Of a stretch of DNA of 64,000 bases, positions 17,383 through 27,742 are shown piece after piece. The notes beneath the pieces were generated by a model that did no database searches, was not told the origin of the DNA, and worked only from the letters and a program-made list of their open reading frames with translations. This DNA is from Salinivibrio sp. ES.052 (lineage in GTDB: Bacteria; Pseudomonadota; Gammaproteobacteria; Enterobacterales; Vibrionaceae), in NCBI RefSeq assembly GCF_900141775.1, contig NZ_FSRI01000003.1, positions 186,001 to 250,000 on the forward strand, read 5' to 3'. Each line of letters begins with the position of its first letter. Position 1 is the stretch's first letter. Both the position numbers and the translations under genes were made by a program.

Positions 17383-18810
17383 ATGAATCATACCGTTGAA
17401 AAGATCGGCGGTACATCGATGTCAGCCTATGACGCTGTCATGGATAATATCTTTTTGTACCCGTCAAACCCGTACAACCGCATTTTTGTCGTTTCTGCTT
17501 ACGCTGGCATCACGGATGCATTGCTGGAGTGTAAGCGTTCGGGTAAACCAGGCATTTATCGCCTTCTTGCCGCGAACAATCCAAAGTGGCGTGATGCGAT
17601 GGACGAGCTGGAACAGCGTATGTTGCTTATTAACAGCAATATGTTTCCTGATCCTGTATACCGTGAGCGTGCCGATAACTTTATTCGCCAGCGAATGGAA
17701 AAAGCGCACAGCTGTATCGAAGGTATACTCGAAACCTGTAACTATGGGCAGTTTTCTCTGGAAAGCTATTTACCACAAGTTCGTGAGTTCCTTTCATCAA
17801 TTGGTGAAGCACACAGTGCACATAACTCGACTCTGCTGCTTGAGAGTGTGGGAATTAACTCACGATTTGTTGACCTATCAGGCTGGGACAACCCAGATGA
17901 AGGCAAAGGCGACCTCAATACGGTGATTGCCAATGCCATGGAAGACATTGATTTCAGTAATGAGCTGCCCATCGTTACCGGCTACGTCTATTGTGATGAA
18001 GGTCTGATGAAGACTTATGATCGCGGTTACAGTGAAATGACATTTAGCCGGATTGCCGTATTGACCAAAGCAAGCAGCGCGGTGATCCACAAGGAATATC
18101 ACCTAAGTAGCGCAGACCCACGCATTGTTGGGCCAGAACGTGTACAGCCAATGGGATTGAGTAACTACGATGTTGCAGATCAACTTGCCAACCTTGGGAT
18201 GGAAGCGATCCACCCTAACGCCGCATCAGGTATGCGTGCTGTAGGTATTGAATTGGTTGTTAAAAACACATTTGAGCCCGACCATGATGGGACAGTCATT
18301 TCTCATAAATACCGCCCTAAAGACAATGAAATTGAAATCATTGCCGGTCGAGACAAAGTACTAGCGCTACATATTTTCGACCAATCGATGGTTGGACTCG
18401 TCGACCGCGTGAGTTACGACGTGATGGAAATCATTCGCGAAGAAAACGTTCAGCTCATCAGTAAGGAGATGAACGCAAACTCAATCACCTACTACTTGGA
18501 TGGCAAAACGGCGAGCCAAGACAAGGTGATTAACCGTGTTGAAAAGCTCTATCCGAAAGCGAAGATTACCGGCGAGATGGTCGCACTGATTTCTGTCATT
18601 GGTAGCCGTATTGACTCAAACCAGACGATGAGTAAAGGCATGCTGGCGCTACTTGATGCAGAGATAAATCCGAAAGCGGCACACTCCTCAATGCGTGATG
18701 TTGATGTTCAATACGTTGTGCTTGATAAGTTTTATCATGCTTCGATCTGCGCACTACACGCATGTTTCATTGAAAAACCAACACCGAAGCCAACAATTCG
18801 TGCGGCATAA
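17383..18810 (+). CDS. ask: Ectoine-operon aspartate kinase
   Basis: A 475-residue aspartokinase. The N-terminal VEKIGGTSMSAYDAV is the ATP/aspartate motif in its Ask_Ect form, where the usual KFGGTS reads KIGGTS. The C-terminal third (from about residue 325) has two ACT-like regulatory halves. It phosphorylates aspartate, feeding aspartate semialdehyde to EctB. Ask_Ect enzymes are known to be less sensitive to lysine/threonine feedback. The ATG follows AAGGAGCTCAC. Last gene of the operon, followed by a strong terminator. Confidence 0.94.
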   Translation: MNHTVEKIGGTSMSAYDAVMDNIFLYPSNPYNRIFVVSAYAGITDALLECKRSGKPGIYRLLAANNPKWRDAMDELEQRMLLINSNMFPDPVYRERADNFIRQRMEKAHSCIEGILETCNYGQFSLESYLPQVREFLSSIGEAHSAHNSTLLLESVGINSRFVDLSGWDNPDEGKGDLNTVIANAMEDIDFSNELPIVTGYVYCDEGLMKTYDRGYSEMTFSRIAVLTKASSAVIHKEYHLSSADPRIVGPERVQPMGLSNYDVADQLANLGMEAIHPNAASGMRAVGIELVVKNTFEPDHDGTVISHKYRPKDNEIEIIAGRDKVLALHIFDQSMVGLVDRVSYDVMEIIREENVQLISKEMNANSITYYLDGKTASQDKVINRVEKLYPKAKITGEMVALISVIGSRIDSNQTMSKGMLALLDAEINPKAAHSSMRDVDVQYVVLDKFYHASICALHACFIEKPTPKPTIRAA

Positions 18811-18839
18811 CAATGCGACGACGCGCTATGCGGATAATA

Positions 18840-18868
18840 AAATGCCTCCTATATTGGAGGCATTTTTT
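18840..18868 (+). terminator. Terminator of ectABC-ask
   Basis: AATGCCTCC (18841-18849), loop TATATT, GGAGGCATT (18856-18864), then a run of T residues to 18868, 30 bases after the ask stop. Confidence 0.9.
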
Positions 18869-19020
18869 ATTGACCACTCACACTATGTATTGATCACTAA
18901 CACTAGCTGTAAAGATTCAACTTGTATAACAAACCAATCCATTAGCCAATCAGTATTGATAATGCCTAGATAGCGGGTAAAATGCCGCACTTTCTTTGGT
19001 TAGTAATATCTTGTGCATTT

Positions 19021-19653
19021 ATGATCGATCCTAATTTACTCCCCGTTTATTTAACGGCTGTTATCGCACTATTACTGGTCCCTGGCCCAGACATGTTACT
19101 GATTATAAGTGCAAGCATCAGTTATGGTCGACGAGTCGGGGTCGCAGCAAGCCTAGGCAATGCCACATCTGGGCTGATCCTTACAGCGCTCGCAGCAACG
19201 GGCGTATCGGCAATGATTGCAATGTCCCCCCTTGCATTAACACTGCTTCAATACGTAGGAGCCGCCTACCTTCTCAAAATGAGTGTAGATACCTGGCGCG
19301 CTTCACCAACTGATAGTGCGACACTGGAGCATCAACAGCGTATGGGCCGGCATCTTTATAAGCGTGCGGTCATGACGAATCTTCTTAACCCCAAGGCATT
19401 GCTCTTTTTTGTCTTGTTTTTACCGCAATTTATCTCGCAACAAATTCAAGCGTCCTCAAGCACCCAACTATTAACGCTAGGCCTACTTCTCAACCTTCTT
19501 GGTCTTGCCTTTAATATTTTACTGGTTGCTATTGTAGGGAAATTGGGTAACGCGATATTAACGAACCCTAATGTTCAAAGGTATCAACATAAAGTGATGG
19601 CCGCAGTGTTTGCTTTACTCGCTATTTGGCTTTTTACCCAACAGACGTTATAG
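19021..19653 (+). CDS. LysE/RhtB-family amino acid exporter
   Basis: A 210-residue membrane protein with about six hydrophobic helices. The family motif is at the N-terminus (LLVPGPDMLLIISASISYGRRVGVAASLGNA), followed by GAAYLLKMSVDTWR and TNLLNPKALLFFVLFLPQF. Members export threonine, homoserine, lysine or similar metabolites. ATG 19021 gives the usual length; a frame 39 bases longer is possible, and neither has a strong ribosome binding site. It lies after the ect terminator, so it is not clearly part of that operon. Confidence 0.85.
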   Translation: MIDPNLLPVYLTAVIALLLVPGPDMLLIISASISYGRRVGVAASLGNATSGLILTALAATGVSAMIAMSPLALTLLQYVGAAYLLKMSVDTWRASPTDSATLEHQQRMGRHLYKRAVMTNLLNPKALLFFVLFLPQFISQQIQASSSTQLLTLGLLLNLLGLAFNILLVAIVGKLGNAILTNPNVQRYQHKVMAAVFALLAIWLFTQQTL

Positions 19654-19735
19654 ATCACTCTTCATTCCCTAAACGTTATCTTGAGCGCCAATCTTTGTCA
19701 TAATATCCGTTCAGCCCTTAATAGGAGAACGTGTA

Positions 19736-21265
19736 ATGGATGAGAACACCGCCACGCTACTGAATTTGCGTGTTATCGAAGTGAGCGACTATCAACCCTT
19801 GGCAGAGTTGATGGATCTCGTCTTCCCAGATGTCGGCGGTGCTTGGCCCAAGAGCACGATCATGCAACTCATCACTGCCTTCCCCGATGGCCAGATATGT
19901 ATTGAAGACAACGGGAAAATTGTTGCCGCGGCATTAACACTGAAAGTGTCTTACAATCGCTTTTCGCTGCCGCATACTTATGCCGATATTATCACCGATG
20001 ACGGTGTGGTATTTCACGACACGAAAGGGGATGCGCTATATGGCCTTGATGTTTTTGTGCACCCAGATTATCGCGGTCATCGTCTTGGTCGACGGCTCTA
20101 CGAAGCAAGAAAAGATCTGTGTCAGGCTCTGAACTTAAAAGCAATCCTCGCCGGCGGACGCATTCCTGGTTATCACAAACACAATGATGTTTCAGTCACT
20201 GATTACATCAATAAAGTCAGAAGAAAAGAGATCCACGACCCCATCCTCTCTTTTCAGCTTTCCAATGATTTTGACGTCAAACGACTGATGAACCGCTATT
20301 TACCCGAAGACGATAAATCGGCGGGCTATGCGACACTGCTGGAATGGGATAACTTCTTCTATGAAGAGGATGCATCTTCAGTCCACGATATTGAAAAAAC
20401 CATCGTCCGTCTCGGGGTCGTGCAATGGCAAATGCGTCATGTTCTCTCGGTCGATGACCTATTGAACCAGGCTGAGTTTTTCGTCTCCTCATTAGCCAAC
20501 TATCAATCAGACTTTGCGTTATTTCCAGAGTTTTTCTGTGCACCATTGATGGGGTTAGCGCCCGACAAACGATCCGTCGAAGCGATCCGTTTTCTCAGTG
20601 AATTTACCCAAGCAATTAAGCAACGGTTTTCGCAGTTGGCGGTCACCTATAACATTAATATTATTGCTGGCAGTATGCCGGTACTCGAAGATGGAAAACT
20701 TTATAATGTTTCCTACTTAATGCACCGCGACGGGAGCATTGATGAACAATATAAAATCCATATTACACCCCATGAACAGCGTGATTGGGTCATTGATGGT
20801 GGCGACTCCGTCAACGTCATCGAAACCGACGCGGGGCGGATTGGGATCCTAACTTGTTACGACGCTGAATTTCCAGAGTTAGGACGAATCCTTGCTGAAC
20901 AGGGAGTCCAAATACTGTTTGTCCCCTTCTGGACCGATACCAAAAATGGTTACCTACGTGTTCGCTTATGCGCGCAAGCTAGGGCGATTGAAAATGAGTG
21001 CTATGTGGCCATTGGCGGAAGTGTTGGCAACCTCCCTCGGGTGGATAACGTTGACATTCAGTATGCGGAATCAGCCGTGTTCTCGCCATCAGATGTGTAT
21101 TTCCCGCATGACGCTATCCTTGCAGAAGCCAATGCGAATACTGAGATGATGATCTTTGCAGATGTCGATTTAGACAAACTTAAAATGCTACACGAACGAG
21201 GTTCAGTCACCAACCTCAAGCATCGTCGACCGAAACTGTATGCCAATCACTTGAGTCAGGAGTAA
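19736..21265 (+). CDS. GNAT acetyltransferase fused to carbon-nitrogen hydrolase
   Basis: A 509-residue fusion. Residues about 10-200 are a GNAT domain, with the acetyl-CoA loop in VHPDYRGHRLGRRLYEAR. Residues about 225-500 are a nitrilase-superfamily domain with Glu in FPEFF, Lys in EQYKIHITPHE and Cys in LTCYDAEFPE, so the triad is complete. This exact fusion is widespread in bacteria, but its substrate is not known to me; coupled acetylation and amide hydrolysis of the same compound is a reasonable guess. The ATG follows AATAGGAGAACGT. Single gene followed by a stem-loop. Confidence 0.87.
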   Translation: MDENTATLLNLRVIEVSDYQPLAELMDLVFPDVGGAWPKSTIMQLITAFPDGQICIEDNGKIVAAALTLKVSYNRFSLPHTYADIITDDGVVFHDTKGDALYGLDVFVHPDYRGHRLGRRLYEARKDLCQALNLKAILAGGRIPGYHKHNDVSVTDYINKVRRKEIHDPILSFQLSNDFDVKRLMNRYLPEDDKSAGYATLLEWDNFFYEEDASSVHDIEKTIVRLGVVQWQMRHVLSVDDLLNQAEFFVSSLANYQSDFALFPEFFCAPLMGLAPDKRSVEAIRFLSEFTQAIKQRFSQLAVTYNINIIAGSMPVLEDGKLYNVSYLMHRDGSIDEQYKIHITPHEQRDWVIDGGDSVNVIETDAGRIGILTCYDAEFPELGRILAEQGVQILFVPFWTDTKNGYLRVRLCAQARAIENECYVAIGGSVGNLPRVDNVDIQYAESAVFSPSDVYFPHDAILAEANANTEMMIFADVDLDKLKMLHERGSVTNLKHRRPKLYANHLSQE

Positions 21266-21271
21266 AGGCGT

Positions 21272-21296
21272 TTTGCCCCGTAAACGGCGGGGCAAA
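21272..21296 (+). terminator. Stem-loop after the GNAT-nitrilase gene
   Basis: TTTGCCCCG (21272-21280) and CGGGGCAAA (21288-21296) form nine pairs with a seven-base loop, seven bases after the stop. The T-run is missing, so efficiency as an intrinsic terminator is uncertain. Confidence 0.4.
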
Positions 21297-21458
21297 TCAC
21301 TGCAATTTATCGGCACCGATCACACTGTGAACAAAAAAAAACACAACGCTCGCCCAACTTTTATGACACACCTGCCAATCACTAACTACCATTGATTAAA
21401 AAGCAACCAATTCGGTTTGCCTATCTAATCGGCTAATTAATCATTGAGGTGAAAGGCC

Positions 21459-23693
21459 ATGAAGCTCAAACATAGAATGCTCGTCAGCTTGCTTGGCGTG
21501 GGCATCGTGCCTGCATTGGTGATCACACTGCTATCACTCAATACAGCATCTTCCTCGCTCGAGACCCAAACGTTTAACCAGTTAGAGGCACTGCGAGAGG
21601 TGAAAAAATCCGCGGTAGAGCGCTATTTTAAAACCGCAGAGGGGCAGATCATTACCACAGCGGAAATCCCTTCCATCGCTGATGCCATGGCTTCCATGAC
21701 TCAAGCCTTTACCAACTTAGCTCCAGCACAAAACGCCACGTCATCGTCGTTAGTCCGCTATTATCAGCAGAACCTAACCAGTAAGTTACAAACGACTAAC
21801 AACAAAACCTTACCCAGCGCACAAGCACTCGTCGCACAGCTTTCTCCGCAAACCATGGCACTGCAAAACGCGTATTTGGTGAATAACCCCAGCCCCGTCG
21901 GCGAAAAAGGAAACTATCAAACCAGTCGCCAATTGCCCGCTTACGATCGCGCTCATCAAGCTATCCATTCCTTTTTAAGAGATGTCCAAGCGAAATTTGG
22001 CTATTACGATATTTTCTTAATTGAAGCGCAGAGGGGCACGGTGGTTTATTCCGCCTCTAAAGAAGTCGATTTTGGCACCTCGCTACTCACGGGGCCGTTT
22101 CAACGCTCAGGGCTTGCCGAAGCCTTTAAACAAGGCCGACAGCTTACCGATGGCGATGCCGTGATTGTCGACTTCTCGCCCTACTCCGCATCCGCCAATG
22201 CACCCGCAGGCTTTATGGCCTCGCCCGTCTATCGCAATAATCAATTGCTGGGGGTATTAGCGTACCAATTCCCTATCGACCGATTAAGCGAAATCATGAC
22301 TGAGCGTGATGGATTAGGCCAAACCGGCGAGACCTACTTGGTAGGCAGTGACGGCTTAATGCGCTCCAACTCATTTTTAGACCCAGAACACCGCACCGTA
22401 TTTGCTTCTTTTATGAATCCCTCTGAAGGTACCGTCAATACTCAAGCCGTCCAGCGCGCAATTAACGGCGAAAAAGGCATTGATATCATCAGCGACTATA
22501 ACGGAAACCCTGTTTTATCCGCGTATGCACCGTTGACTGCTGGAGGGCTGACATGGGCGATCATTGCAGAAATGGATGTTAAAGAGGCCTTTGCTGCATT
22601 GAATGCGCTCGAGCTCTCTGTCGCAGTGATTTTTGTGATAGCTGTGATTGGCATTGTTGCGACCGCCATTATCTTTGCCCGCAAAATTACCCGTCCGATT
22701 GGCGGGGAACCTGAAGAAATGGAAAAAATTGTGCAAACCATCGCCGATGGCGATCTCACCGTCTCTTTTAATCAAGATCCGAACGCGACTGGGGTTTATC
22801 GCTCAATGCGAGAGATGACAAAAAACCTCACTGCGATGGTGAGTGATATTATCGGCGCCACCAGCCAGCAAGCTGCAGCGGCAGAGCAGCTTTCAGCGTC
22901 AACCGTTGAGACCTTAACCAACTTCGAAGCGCAAAACGCACACACTGAACAGGTCGCAGCGGCCATGGAGCAGATGACTGCGACCGCCAATCAAATCTCA
23001 TCAAGTACGTCATCCACAGCCGATGCAGCGGAAAAAGCCCGAGAGATGATCCACGATGGTGACAGTCAGGTCTCACTCGCCGTCGATTCGATGCGTGACC
23101 TAGTGGCGCGATTACAAAGCGCACGAACAAAATCGGACTCTTTGGTGCGCAGTGCGGAAGATATTTCTGGCATTTTACAAACCATTGGACAAATTGCTGA
23201 TCAGACGAATCTACTCGCGCTTAATGCGGCCATTGAAGCAGCACGCGCGGGTGATCAAGGTCGTGGGTTCGCCGTGGTTGCCGACGAGGTGAGAACCCTT
23301 GCGCAAAGCACGCAAGACGCGACAGGTGAAATTGCCCAATTGATCGAAAACTTGCAGCGCGATTCCAGCGATACAACACAGGCGATGGTAGACAGTGCTG
23401 ATGCGGCAGGCAATGTCTCTGAACGGGCAGAATCCAGTATTTCATCGCTTAAACAAGCAGTGATGGCCGTTGAAGAGATTGCTGATATGTCGTTACAGAT
23501 GGCCAGCGCTTCTGAAGAACAATCCTTGGTCGCGACGGAGATCAATCAAAACCTTGAGGAAATTAACACCATGACAGGTGAAAACCGTCAAGCCATGGAC
23601 CAGATCACACAAGCGACGCAAGATTTGAGTGCCCTTTCTCAAGTGCTCAAAGGCCACACCAGTAGATTTCATTGTCAAGGAAAGCTCGCCTAA
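21459..23693 (+). CDS. Methyl-accepting chemotaxis protein with large Cache-like sensor
   Basis: A 744-residue chemoreceptor. The first helix spans about residues 8-28, and a large periplasmic domain of about 350 residues ends with [19 protein letters not shown] and ILSAYAPL-type elements seen in double-Cache sensors. The second helix is near 384-408 ([20 protein letters not shown]), then a HAMP domain ([24 protein letters not shown]). The signalling hairpin tip is [31 protein letters not shown] near residues 577-608. The ATG follows GAGGTGAAAGGCC. Ligand unknown; single-gene unit. Confidence 0.9.
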   Translation: MKLKHRMLVSLLGVGIVPALVITLLSLNTASSSLETQTFNQLEALREVKKSAVERYFKTAEGQIITTAEIPSIADAMASMTQAFTNLAPAQNATSSSLVRYYQQNLTSKLQTTNNKTLPSAQALVAQLSPQTMALQNAYLVNNPSPVGEKGNYQTSRQLPAYDRAHQAIHSFLRDVQAKFGYYDIFLIEAQRGTVVYSASKEVDFGTSLLTGPFQRSGLAEAFKQGRQLTDGDAVIVDFSPYSASANAPAGFMASPVYRNNQLLGVLAYQFPIDRLSEIMTERDGLGQTGETYLVGSDGLMRSNSFLDPEHRTVFASFMNPSEGTVNTQAVQRAINGEKGIDIISDYNGNPVLSAYAPLTAGGLTWAIIAEMDVKEAFAALNALELSVAVIFVIAVIGIVATAIIFARKITRPIGGEPEEMEKIVQTIADGDLTVSFNQDPNATGVYRSMREMTKNLTAMVSDIIGATSQQAAAAEQLSASTVETLTNFEAQNAHTEQVAAAMEQMTATANQISSSTSSTADAAEKAREMIHDGDSQVSLAVDSMRDLVARLQSARTKSDSLVRSAEDISGILQTIGQIADQTNLLALNAAIEAARAGDQGRGFAVVADEVRTLAQSTQDATGEIAQLIENLQRDSSDTTQAMVDSADAAGNVSERAESSISSLKQAVMAVEEIADMSLQMASASEEQSLVATEINQNLEEINTMTGENRQAMDQITQATQDLSALSQVLKGHTSRFHCQGKLA

Positions 23694-23700
23694 CCCTCAG

Positions 23701-23723
23701 GCTCGGCACACAAGGTGCCGAGC
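23701..23723 (+). terminator. Stem-loop terminator after the chemoreceptor
   Basis: GCTCGGCAC, loop ACAAG, GTGCCGAGC: nine perfect pairs seven bases after the stop, followed by ATCACCTTTCCCC rather than a clean T-run. Confidence 0.5.
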
Positions 23724-23845
23724 ATCACCTTTCCCCAAAACAATCGCCTGACCTCGCGCAAACTCTCAACATTCGCTAGCACATAGAATGGCTATCTTGA
23801 TAGAATCAGCGCATTTCTGCGTAAGCGTAACAAGAGAGATTCCGA

Positions 23846-24565
23846 ATGGGACGAAGTTTTGAAGTGCGTAAAGCGTCAATGGCGAAAACCCAAGGCGCAA
23901 AAATTAAGGTTTACTCAAAGTACGGTAAAGAGATTTATGTCTGCGCCAAGAACGGCGGACCAGACCCAGATAGCAACTTGTCTCTGCGTCGATTGATTGA
24001 AAAAGCCAAAAAAGATCAAGTTCCTGGACATATCATCGATAAGGCGATTGATAAAGCTAACGGCTCAGGTGGTGAGAACTACGAAGTTGCCCGTTATGAA
24101 GGATTTGGCCCTGGCAGCTGTGCCGTCATCGTCGATTGCTTGACCGATAATAACAATCGAACCTATATGGATGTCCGCCAGTGCTTTGTCAAAAACGACG
24201 CTAAAATTGGTTCACCTGGCGCTGTTTCTCATATGTTTGAGCACCAAGCTGTTTTTCAGTTCCAGGGAACTGATGAGGAAGGCACGCTCGAGGCATTAGT
24301 AATGGCGGATGCGGATGTATCAGATATTGAAGCGGATGAAGGTGTCATTACTGTTTTTGCTCCGCACACAGAGTTTTTCAAAGTGAAAAATGCGCTAAGT
24401 GACTTTCTTGGCGACGCGCCGATTGATCTCGAGGAGATCACTTTTGTACCTCAAACCTATACAGAGGTCAGTGGCGATGACGTTGAACGTTTTGAAAAAT
24501 TCCTCGATATGCTTAACGACTGCGATGACGTGCAAAACGTCTATCACAACGCTGAGCTAGCCTAA
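23846..24565 (+). CDS. YebC/PmpR-family protein, YeeN-like
   Basis: A 239-residue member of the YebC family. It starts [19 protein letters not shown] and has [44 protein letters not shown] and VQNVYHN near the end. This matches the YeeN subgroup ([17 protein letters not shown] in E. coli) more than YebC itself. Family members act as transcription regulators or, as recently proposed for YebC2, as ribosome-associated factors easing proline-rich stalling. Which applies here is open. The ATG follows AAGAGAGATTCCGA. Confidence 0.9.
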   Translation: MGRSFEVRKASMAKTQGAKIKVYSKYGKEIYVCAKNGGPDPDSNLSLRRLIEKAKKDQVPGHIIDKAIDKANGSGGENYEVARYEGFGPGSCAVIVDCLTDNNNRTYMDVRQCFVKNDAKIGSPGAVSHMFEHQAVFQFQGTDEEGTLEALVMADADVSDIEADEGVITVFAPHTEFFKVKNALSDFLGDAPIDLEEITFVPQTYTEVSGDDVERFEKFLDMLNDCDDVQNVYHNAELA

Positions 24566-24602
24566 GGTATTGTCGCTAGGGTGCCTCACTGTGTGTGGCC
24601 CC

Positions 24603-25193
24603 CTACTTTTCATCCAGCTGAGTGAGTAGCATTTGTGAAAATAGCGCCCAGTTCTGGCGGAACCTATCGTCACCTTGCAATAAGTAACTCTGTAGACCCG
24701 CACCAAGAAAGAAAGCATCGACCACACGAATAGCGGTATCGATCTGATACTGTGGAACCCTTCCTTGATAAAAGTATTCAATCGCCCGCGTATATTCCGT
24801 TAAACCGTGCTGAGAAAAGCGCTGAATCGCGGTACGAAATTGCTCATCAAATAATGCCTGAGTCGTGAAGCTATACATCGCTCTCATCGCATAGGGCTCA
24901 CATTGCATAGTAAAATACAGTGTATCGCCTGTCACCGCTAAATAGCTTTCAAAATCATCAAAATTAGCAGGCTCAGCGACTGCCAAAAACATTGAGATTA
25001 ACTCATCGACTGCAGCATGTTTCACTGCATTGAGGTTATCAAAATGATGATAAAGCGCGCCTTTGCTAATCCCCGCTTTTTTCCCCAACTTCGTTGCTGT
25101 TAGTGCGGCAAGCCCCTCATTTCCAACAATTTCTAAAGTGGTTGAAAGAATATGTCGGCGCATCGCACGCGATGCAATTTCATTTTTATTCAT
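24603..25193 (-). CDS. TetR-family transcriptional regulator
   Basis: A 196-residue regulator. The N-terminal helix-turn-helix is canonical (GLAALTATKLGKKAGISKGALYHHFDN), and the rest is an all-helical ligand domain of unknown specificity. ATG 25193 gives the usual start, about a turn ahead of helix 1; the frame is open 75 bases further up, but that part looks non-coding and carries a palindrome. It is divergent from the solute-binding protein gene 239 bases away, a possible target. Confidence 0.86.
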   Translation of the reverse strand: MNKNEIASRAMRRHILSTTLEIVGNEGLAALTATKLGKKAGISKGALYHHFDNLNAVKHAAVDELISMFLAVAEPANFDDFESYLAVTGDTLYFTMQCEPYAMRAMYSFTTQALFDEQFRTAIQRFSQHGLTEYTRAIEYFYQGRVPQYQIDTAIRVVDAFFLGAGLQSYLLQGDDRFRQNWALFSQMLLTQLDEK

Positions 25194-25242
25194 CGTTATT
25201 TGATCAAAAAGTGAAGGTCTAGATGAAAAAATAAAACATACC

Positions 25243-25254
25243 GAATGTTCATTC
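25243..25254. promoter_or_regulatory. Inverted repeat resembling a TetR-family operator
   Basis: GAATG-TT-CATTC lies 50 bases upstream of the TetR start, within the spacer shared with the divergent binding-protein gene. TetR regulators commonly bind such ATTC/GAAT palindromes at their own promoters. Autoregulation is inferred. Confidence 0.42.
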
Positions 25255-25431
25255 AAATATTTACGCACAAAATGTGACCAGCAACCGAATGATTTTTCAC
25301 CACCTCATTAATTAAGTGGAAAATGGTTTGAAAGTAAGTGTTGTAAAATAACAGTTGTCCGTGCCAAGACAGCCACAGTGACTGTGTCTACACTAATAGA
25401 AGGAAGAACTAACAAGAGTCGGATCAGTACG

Positions 25432-26166
25432 ATGAAAGGATTATGGGCTTTATTGCTGATAATAAGTGTCACGATACCTGTGCATGCCAAGACAACCTAT
25501 GTGGTCGGTGTGCAGAGCTTTTCCCAATATTATCCTTATTCGGCCTATTCCAATCGCAATTATTCCGGTTTCAACCGGGAATTGCTCGATATGTTCGCCA
25601 ATGAATACCACTATCGATTCGTGTACAAAGCGTTGCCGCTGAGAAGGCTCTATCATCGTTTTGTCGATGGGGTTGTTGATCTTAAATACCCAGACAGTCC
25701 AGACTGGAGCCCTGACATAAAAAAAGATAGCGAGGTGATATACAGCGATCCCGTGGTCGACTATATCGATGGGGTCATGGTGATTGACCAACATTATGGT
25801 CAACCTCTCAATACCTTACGGACCCTTGGGACTGTCTCTGGCTTTACGCCTAAGCCTTATCAATCTCGTATCAGTGCCGGCACAATACGCCTTGATGAAA
25901 GCTACAAATACGATTCCCTCATGATGAAAGTCGTCAGTGGTCGTGTTGACGGTGGTTATGCGAATATCGCTGTAGCACAGTTCTACTTGGACCAAATGGG
26001 CTTTAAAAAAGGCTCTGTGCGCTTTGACGATACGTTGCCTCATGTAAAAGGAACGCGACGGCTGTCAACCATTCATTACCCAAAAGTCATCAAAGAGTTC
26101 AATCAGTTTCTAGCCGAAAGCGAAGAAAAAGTTTCGGCTTTGAAAGCCCGTTACGGGTTCGAGTAG
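25432..26166 (+). CDS. Periplasmic family-3 type solute-binding protein
   Basis: A 244-residue secreted protein with a signal peptide (WALLLIISVTIPVHA, cleaved before KT). The mature part reads as a type II periplasmic fold: VVGVQSFSQYYPYSAY, then FNRELLDMFANEYHYRFVY and a later VVSGRVDGGYANIAVAQFYLDQMG hinge/lobe region. No permease or ATPase gene is near, so it may be an orphan sensor or feed another system. ATG 25432 gives a proper signal peptide; the GTG frame 54 bases upstream does not improve it. Confidence 0.75.
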   Translation: MKGLWALLLIISVTIPVHAKTTYVVGVQSFSQYYPYSAYSNRNYSGFNRELLDMFANEYHYRFVYKALPLRRLYHRFVDGVVDLKYPDSPDWSPDIKKDSEVIYSDPVVDYIDGVMVIDQHYGQPLNTLRTLGTVSGFTPKPYQSRISAGTIRLDESYKYDSLMMKVVSGRVDGGYANIAVAQFYLDQMGFKKGSVRFDDTLPHVKGTRRLSTIHYPKVIKEFNQFLAESEEKVSALKARYGFE

Positions 26167-26266
26167 TCTCGGGATTTATCTCTTCAATTCAATGTTCTGT
26201 ATTGTATACTCGTACCGCCACTTAAGGCAGGATCAGTACATTGAGTCAACACAGTGAAGGGTACTC

Positions 26267-26767
26267 TTGAATAATCAGCTTATTAGTTTGGACTTATTTT
26301 ATGCTATCGAGCACTTAATGCCCGGTAAGCGCACGGCTGCATTGTTTCGTCGCTCCATTAAACATCTTCCGATCACCACGTTAACGCTGGCTCACTATGA
26401 TTCTGCGGCGGGGTTGCAGCTTGCTCTATTCCGTCATTGCCGAAACTATGTCGCGTTTACTCAAGGTAAACCCATCTCACCAGATTTTGATTTCTCCGGC
26501 ACAGCTGAGCAAATATTAGCCGCAGAGTCAGTGATGAAGGCATTTATTCGCGGTGCTTACTGGTGGGTTGAATACCATATGAGCCTTTATCGCGAGGACT
26601 GGAGTCAAGAGCAAATCCAACGTTGGTTGAAAGATTTACGTCTTTTAGTGCAAGTGATTATTGGCATCGGGAATTGCACCAATGCCAAATTTTTAATCAC
26701 GCATCGGGGCCCGATCCAAGCACTCACTTATGACACACACCTTGAACCGTTCCTGACCAATTATTGA
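26267..26767 (+). CDS. Unknown 166-residue protein
   Basis: The frame starts at TTG 26267, with GTGAAGGG about seven bases upstream, which is the best supported start. The protein is cytoplasmic-looking and largely helical, rich in Leu, His and aromatic residues (FIRGAYWWVEYHMSLYREDWSQEQIQRWLKDL). I recognise no family or active-site motif. It lies between the solute-binding protein and the lipase gene in the same direction, with about 100 bases on each side. Confidence 0.6.
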   Translation: MNNQLISLDLFYAIEHLMPGKRTAALFRRSIKHLPITTLTLAHYDSAAGLQLALFRHCRNYVAFTQGKPISPDFDFSGTAEQILAAESVMKAFIRGAYWWVEYHMSLYREDWSQEQIQRWLKDLRLLVQVIIGIGNCTNAKFLITHRGPIQALTYDTHLEPFLTNY

Positions 26768-26890
26768 GCCGCCTCACTGAATGAGCTTTAGAAATCACGG
26801 CTCATACAACCTACTAATTATTTGTCGGTTTCGCTATTTCGTCATGTTTTACCGATAACCTGTCCCGACAATAATGAATCAGGCTACAGC

Positions 26891-27742
26891 ATGAAACGAT
26901 TAAAAAGGTATCAATATGAGCGATACGCTATTCTCTGTCGTGCCTCATACCCCACCTATTTTGATCATACCCATTATGGATTCAGTCCTAATGGGCGGCA
27001 CGATATCTACGACCGGTGGGGACGCTGCATTATTCGTGTGCTTTGGCGAGAGAATGATGATGCCGTCGTCGTCTTCCGGGGCTCACAAACAACCTGGGAT
27101 TGGCTCATTAATTGTGCATGCATTCCGAAAAGCATCATGGTCGATGACAAACGCTGTCACGTCCATTGGGGATTTCACTATCTTCTCACACAGACAAGTC
27201 TGTCTTGGCAACCGCACAAGCGACATTACCGACAAATGACAAACAGTCAATTTGCTGATATTGCTCAAGCCGCTGATCATGCTGTGCTTGAAGGGGAGAC
27301 AGTGCTTACAAAATTGGTATCAGCGTTATCTCCCTTTTTAACGACCGGTAAACACGTTTCCTTTATTGGTCATTCATCAGGGGGCGCCATGGCTATCATC
27401 GCAGCCGCGATGTTGAGCAAGCAATTTGGCGGCGCGATTAAACGTATCGTCACTTTCGGACAGCCCGCTGCAGGCATGTGGCGTTTTAAGCGATTGTATC
27501 CGTTCCCGACTCGGACCTATCGTATCTGTTGTGATGTCGATATGGTGACGTTCTTGCCCGCGCTCCCACTACTTTATTGGCATGTCGGGCGGCTACTATG
27601 GTTACATGAAAATAAAATCTACACTGATACACCCTCATTGATGCGTATCTTCCGCGTACTATTTAGCTGGCTGACACGCCCCATTGCTTACCATTACATG
27701 GATAAATACATCCGGCGTAAAGACTATTTCGATCAGCATTAA
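26891..27742 (+). CDS. Class 3 lipase-family alpha/beta hydrolase
   Basis: A 283-residue hydrolase. The nucleophile elbow is FIGHSSGGAMAIIAAAML (GHSSG, serine at the centre), preceded by DAVVVFRGSQTTWDWLINC, the oxyanion-side motif of Lipase_3 proteins. The C-terminal part contains DVDMVTFLPALPLLYWHVG, which supplies the catalytic Asp in this family. No signal peptide is seen with ATG 26891, so it is probably cytoplasmic or membrane-associated. Substrate unknown. A 69-base longer frame is possible but lacks a better ribosome binding site. Confidence 0.8.
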   Translation: MKRLKRYQYERYAILCRASYPTYFDHTHYGFSPNGRHDIYDRWGRCIIRVLWRENDDAVVVFRGSQTTWDWLINCACIPKSIMVDDKRCHVHWGFHYLLTQTSLSWQPHKRHYRQMTNSQFADIAQAADHAVLEGETVLTKLVSALSPFLTTGKHVSFIGHSSGGAMAIIAAAMLSKQFGGAIKRIVTFGQPAAGMWRFKRLYPFPTRTYRICCDVDMVTFLPALPLLYWHVGRLLWLHENKIYTDTPSLMRIFRVLFSWLTRPIAYHYMDKYIRRKDYFDQH

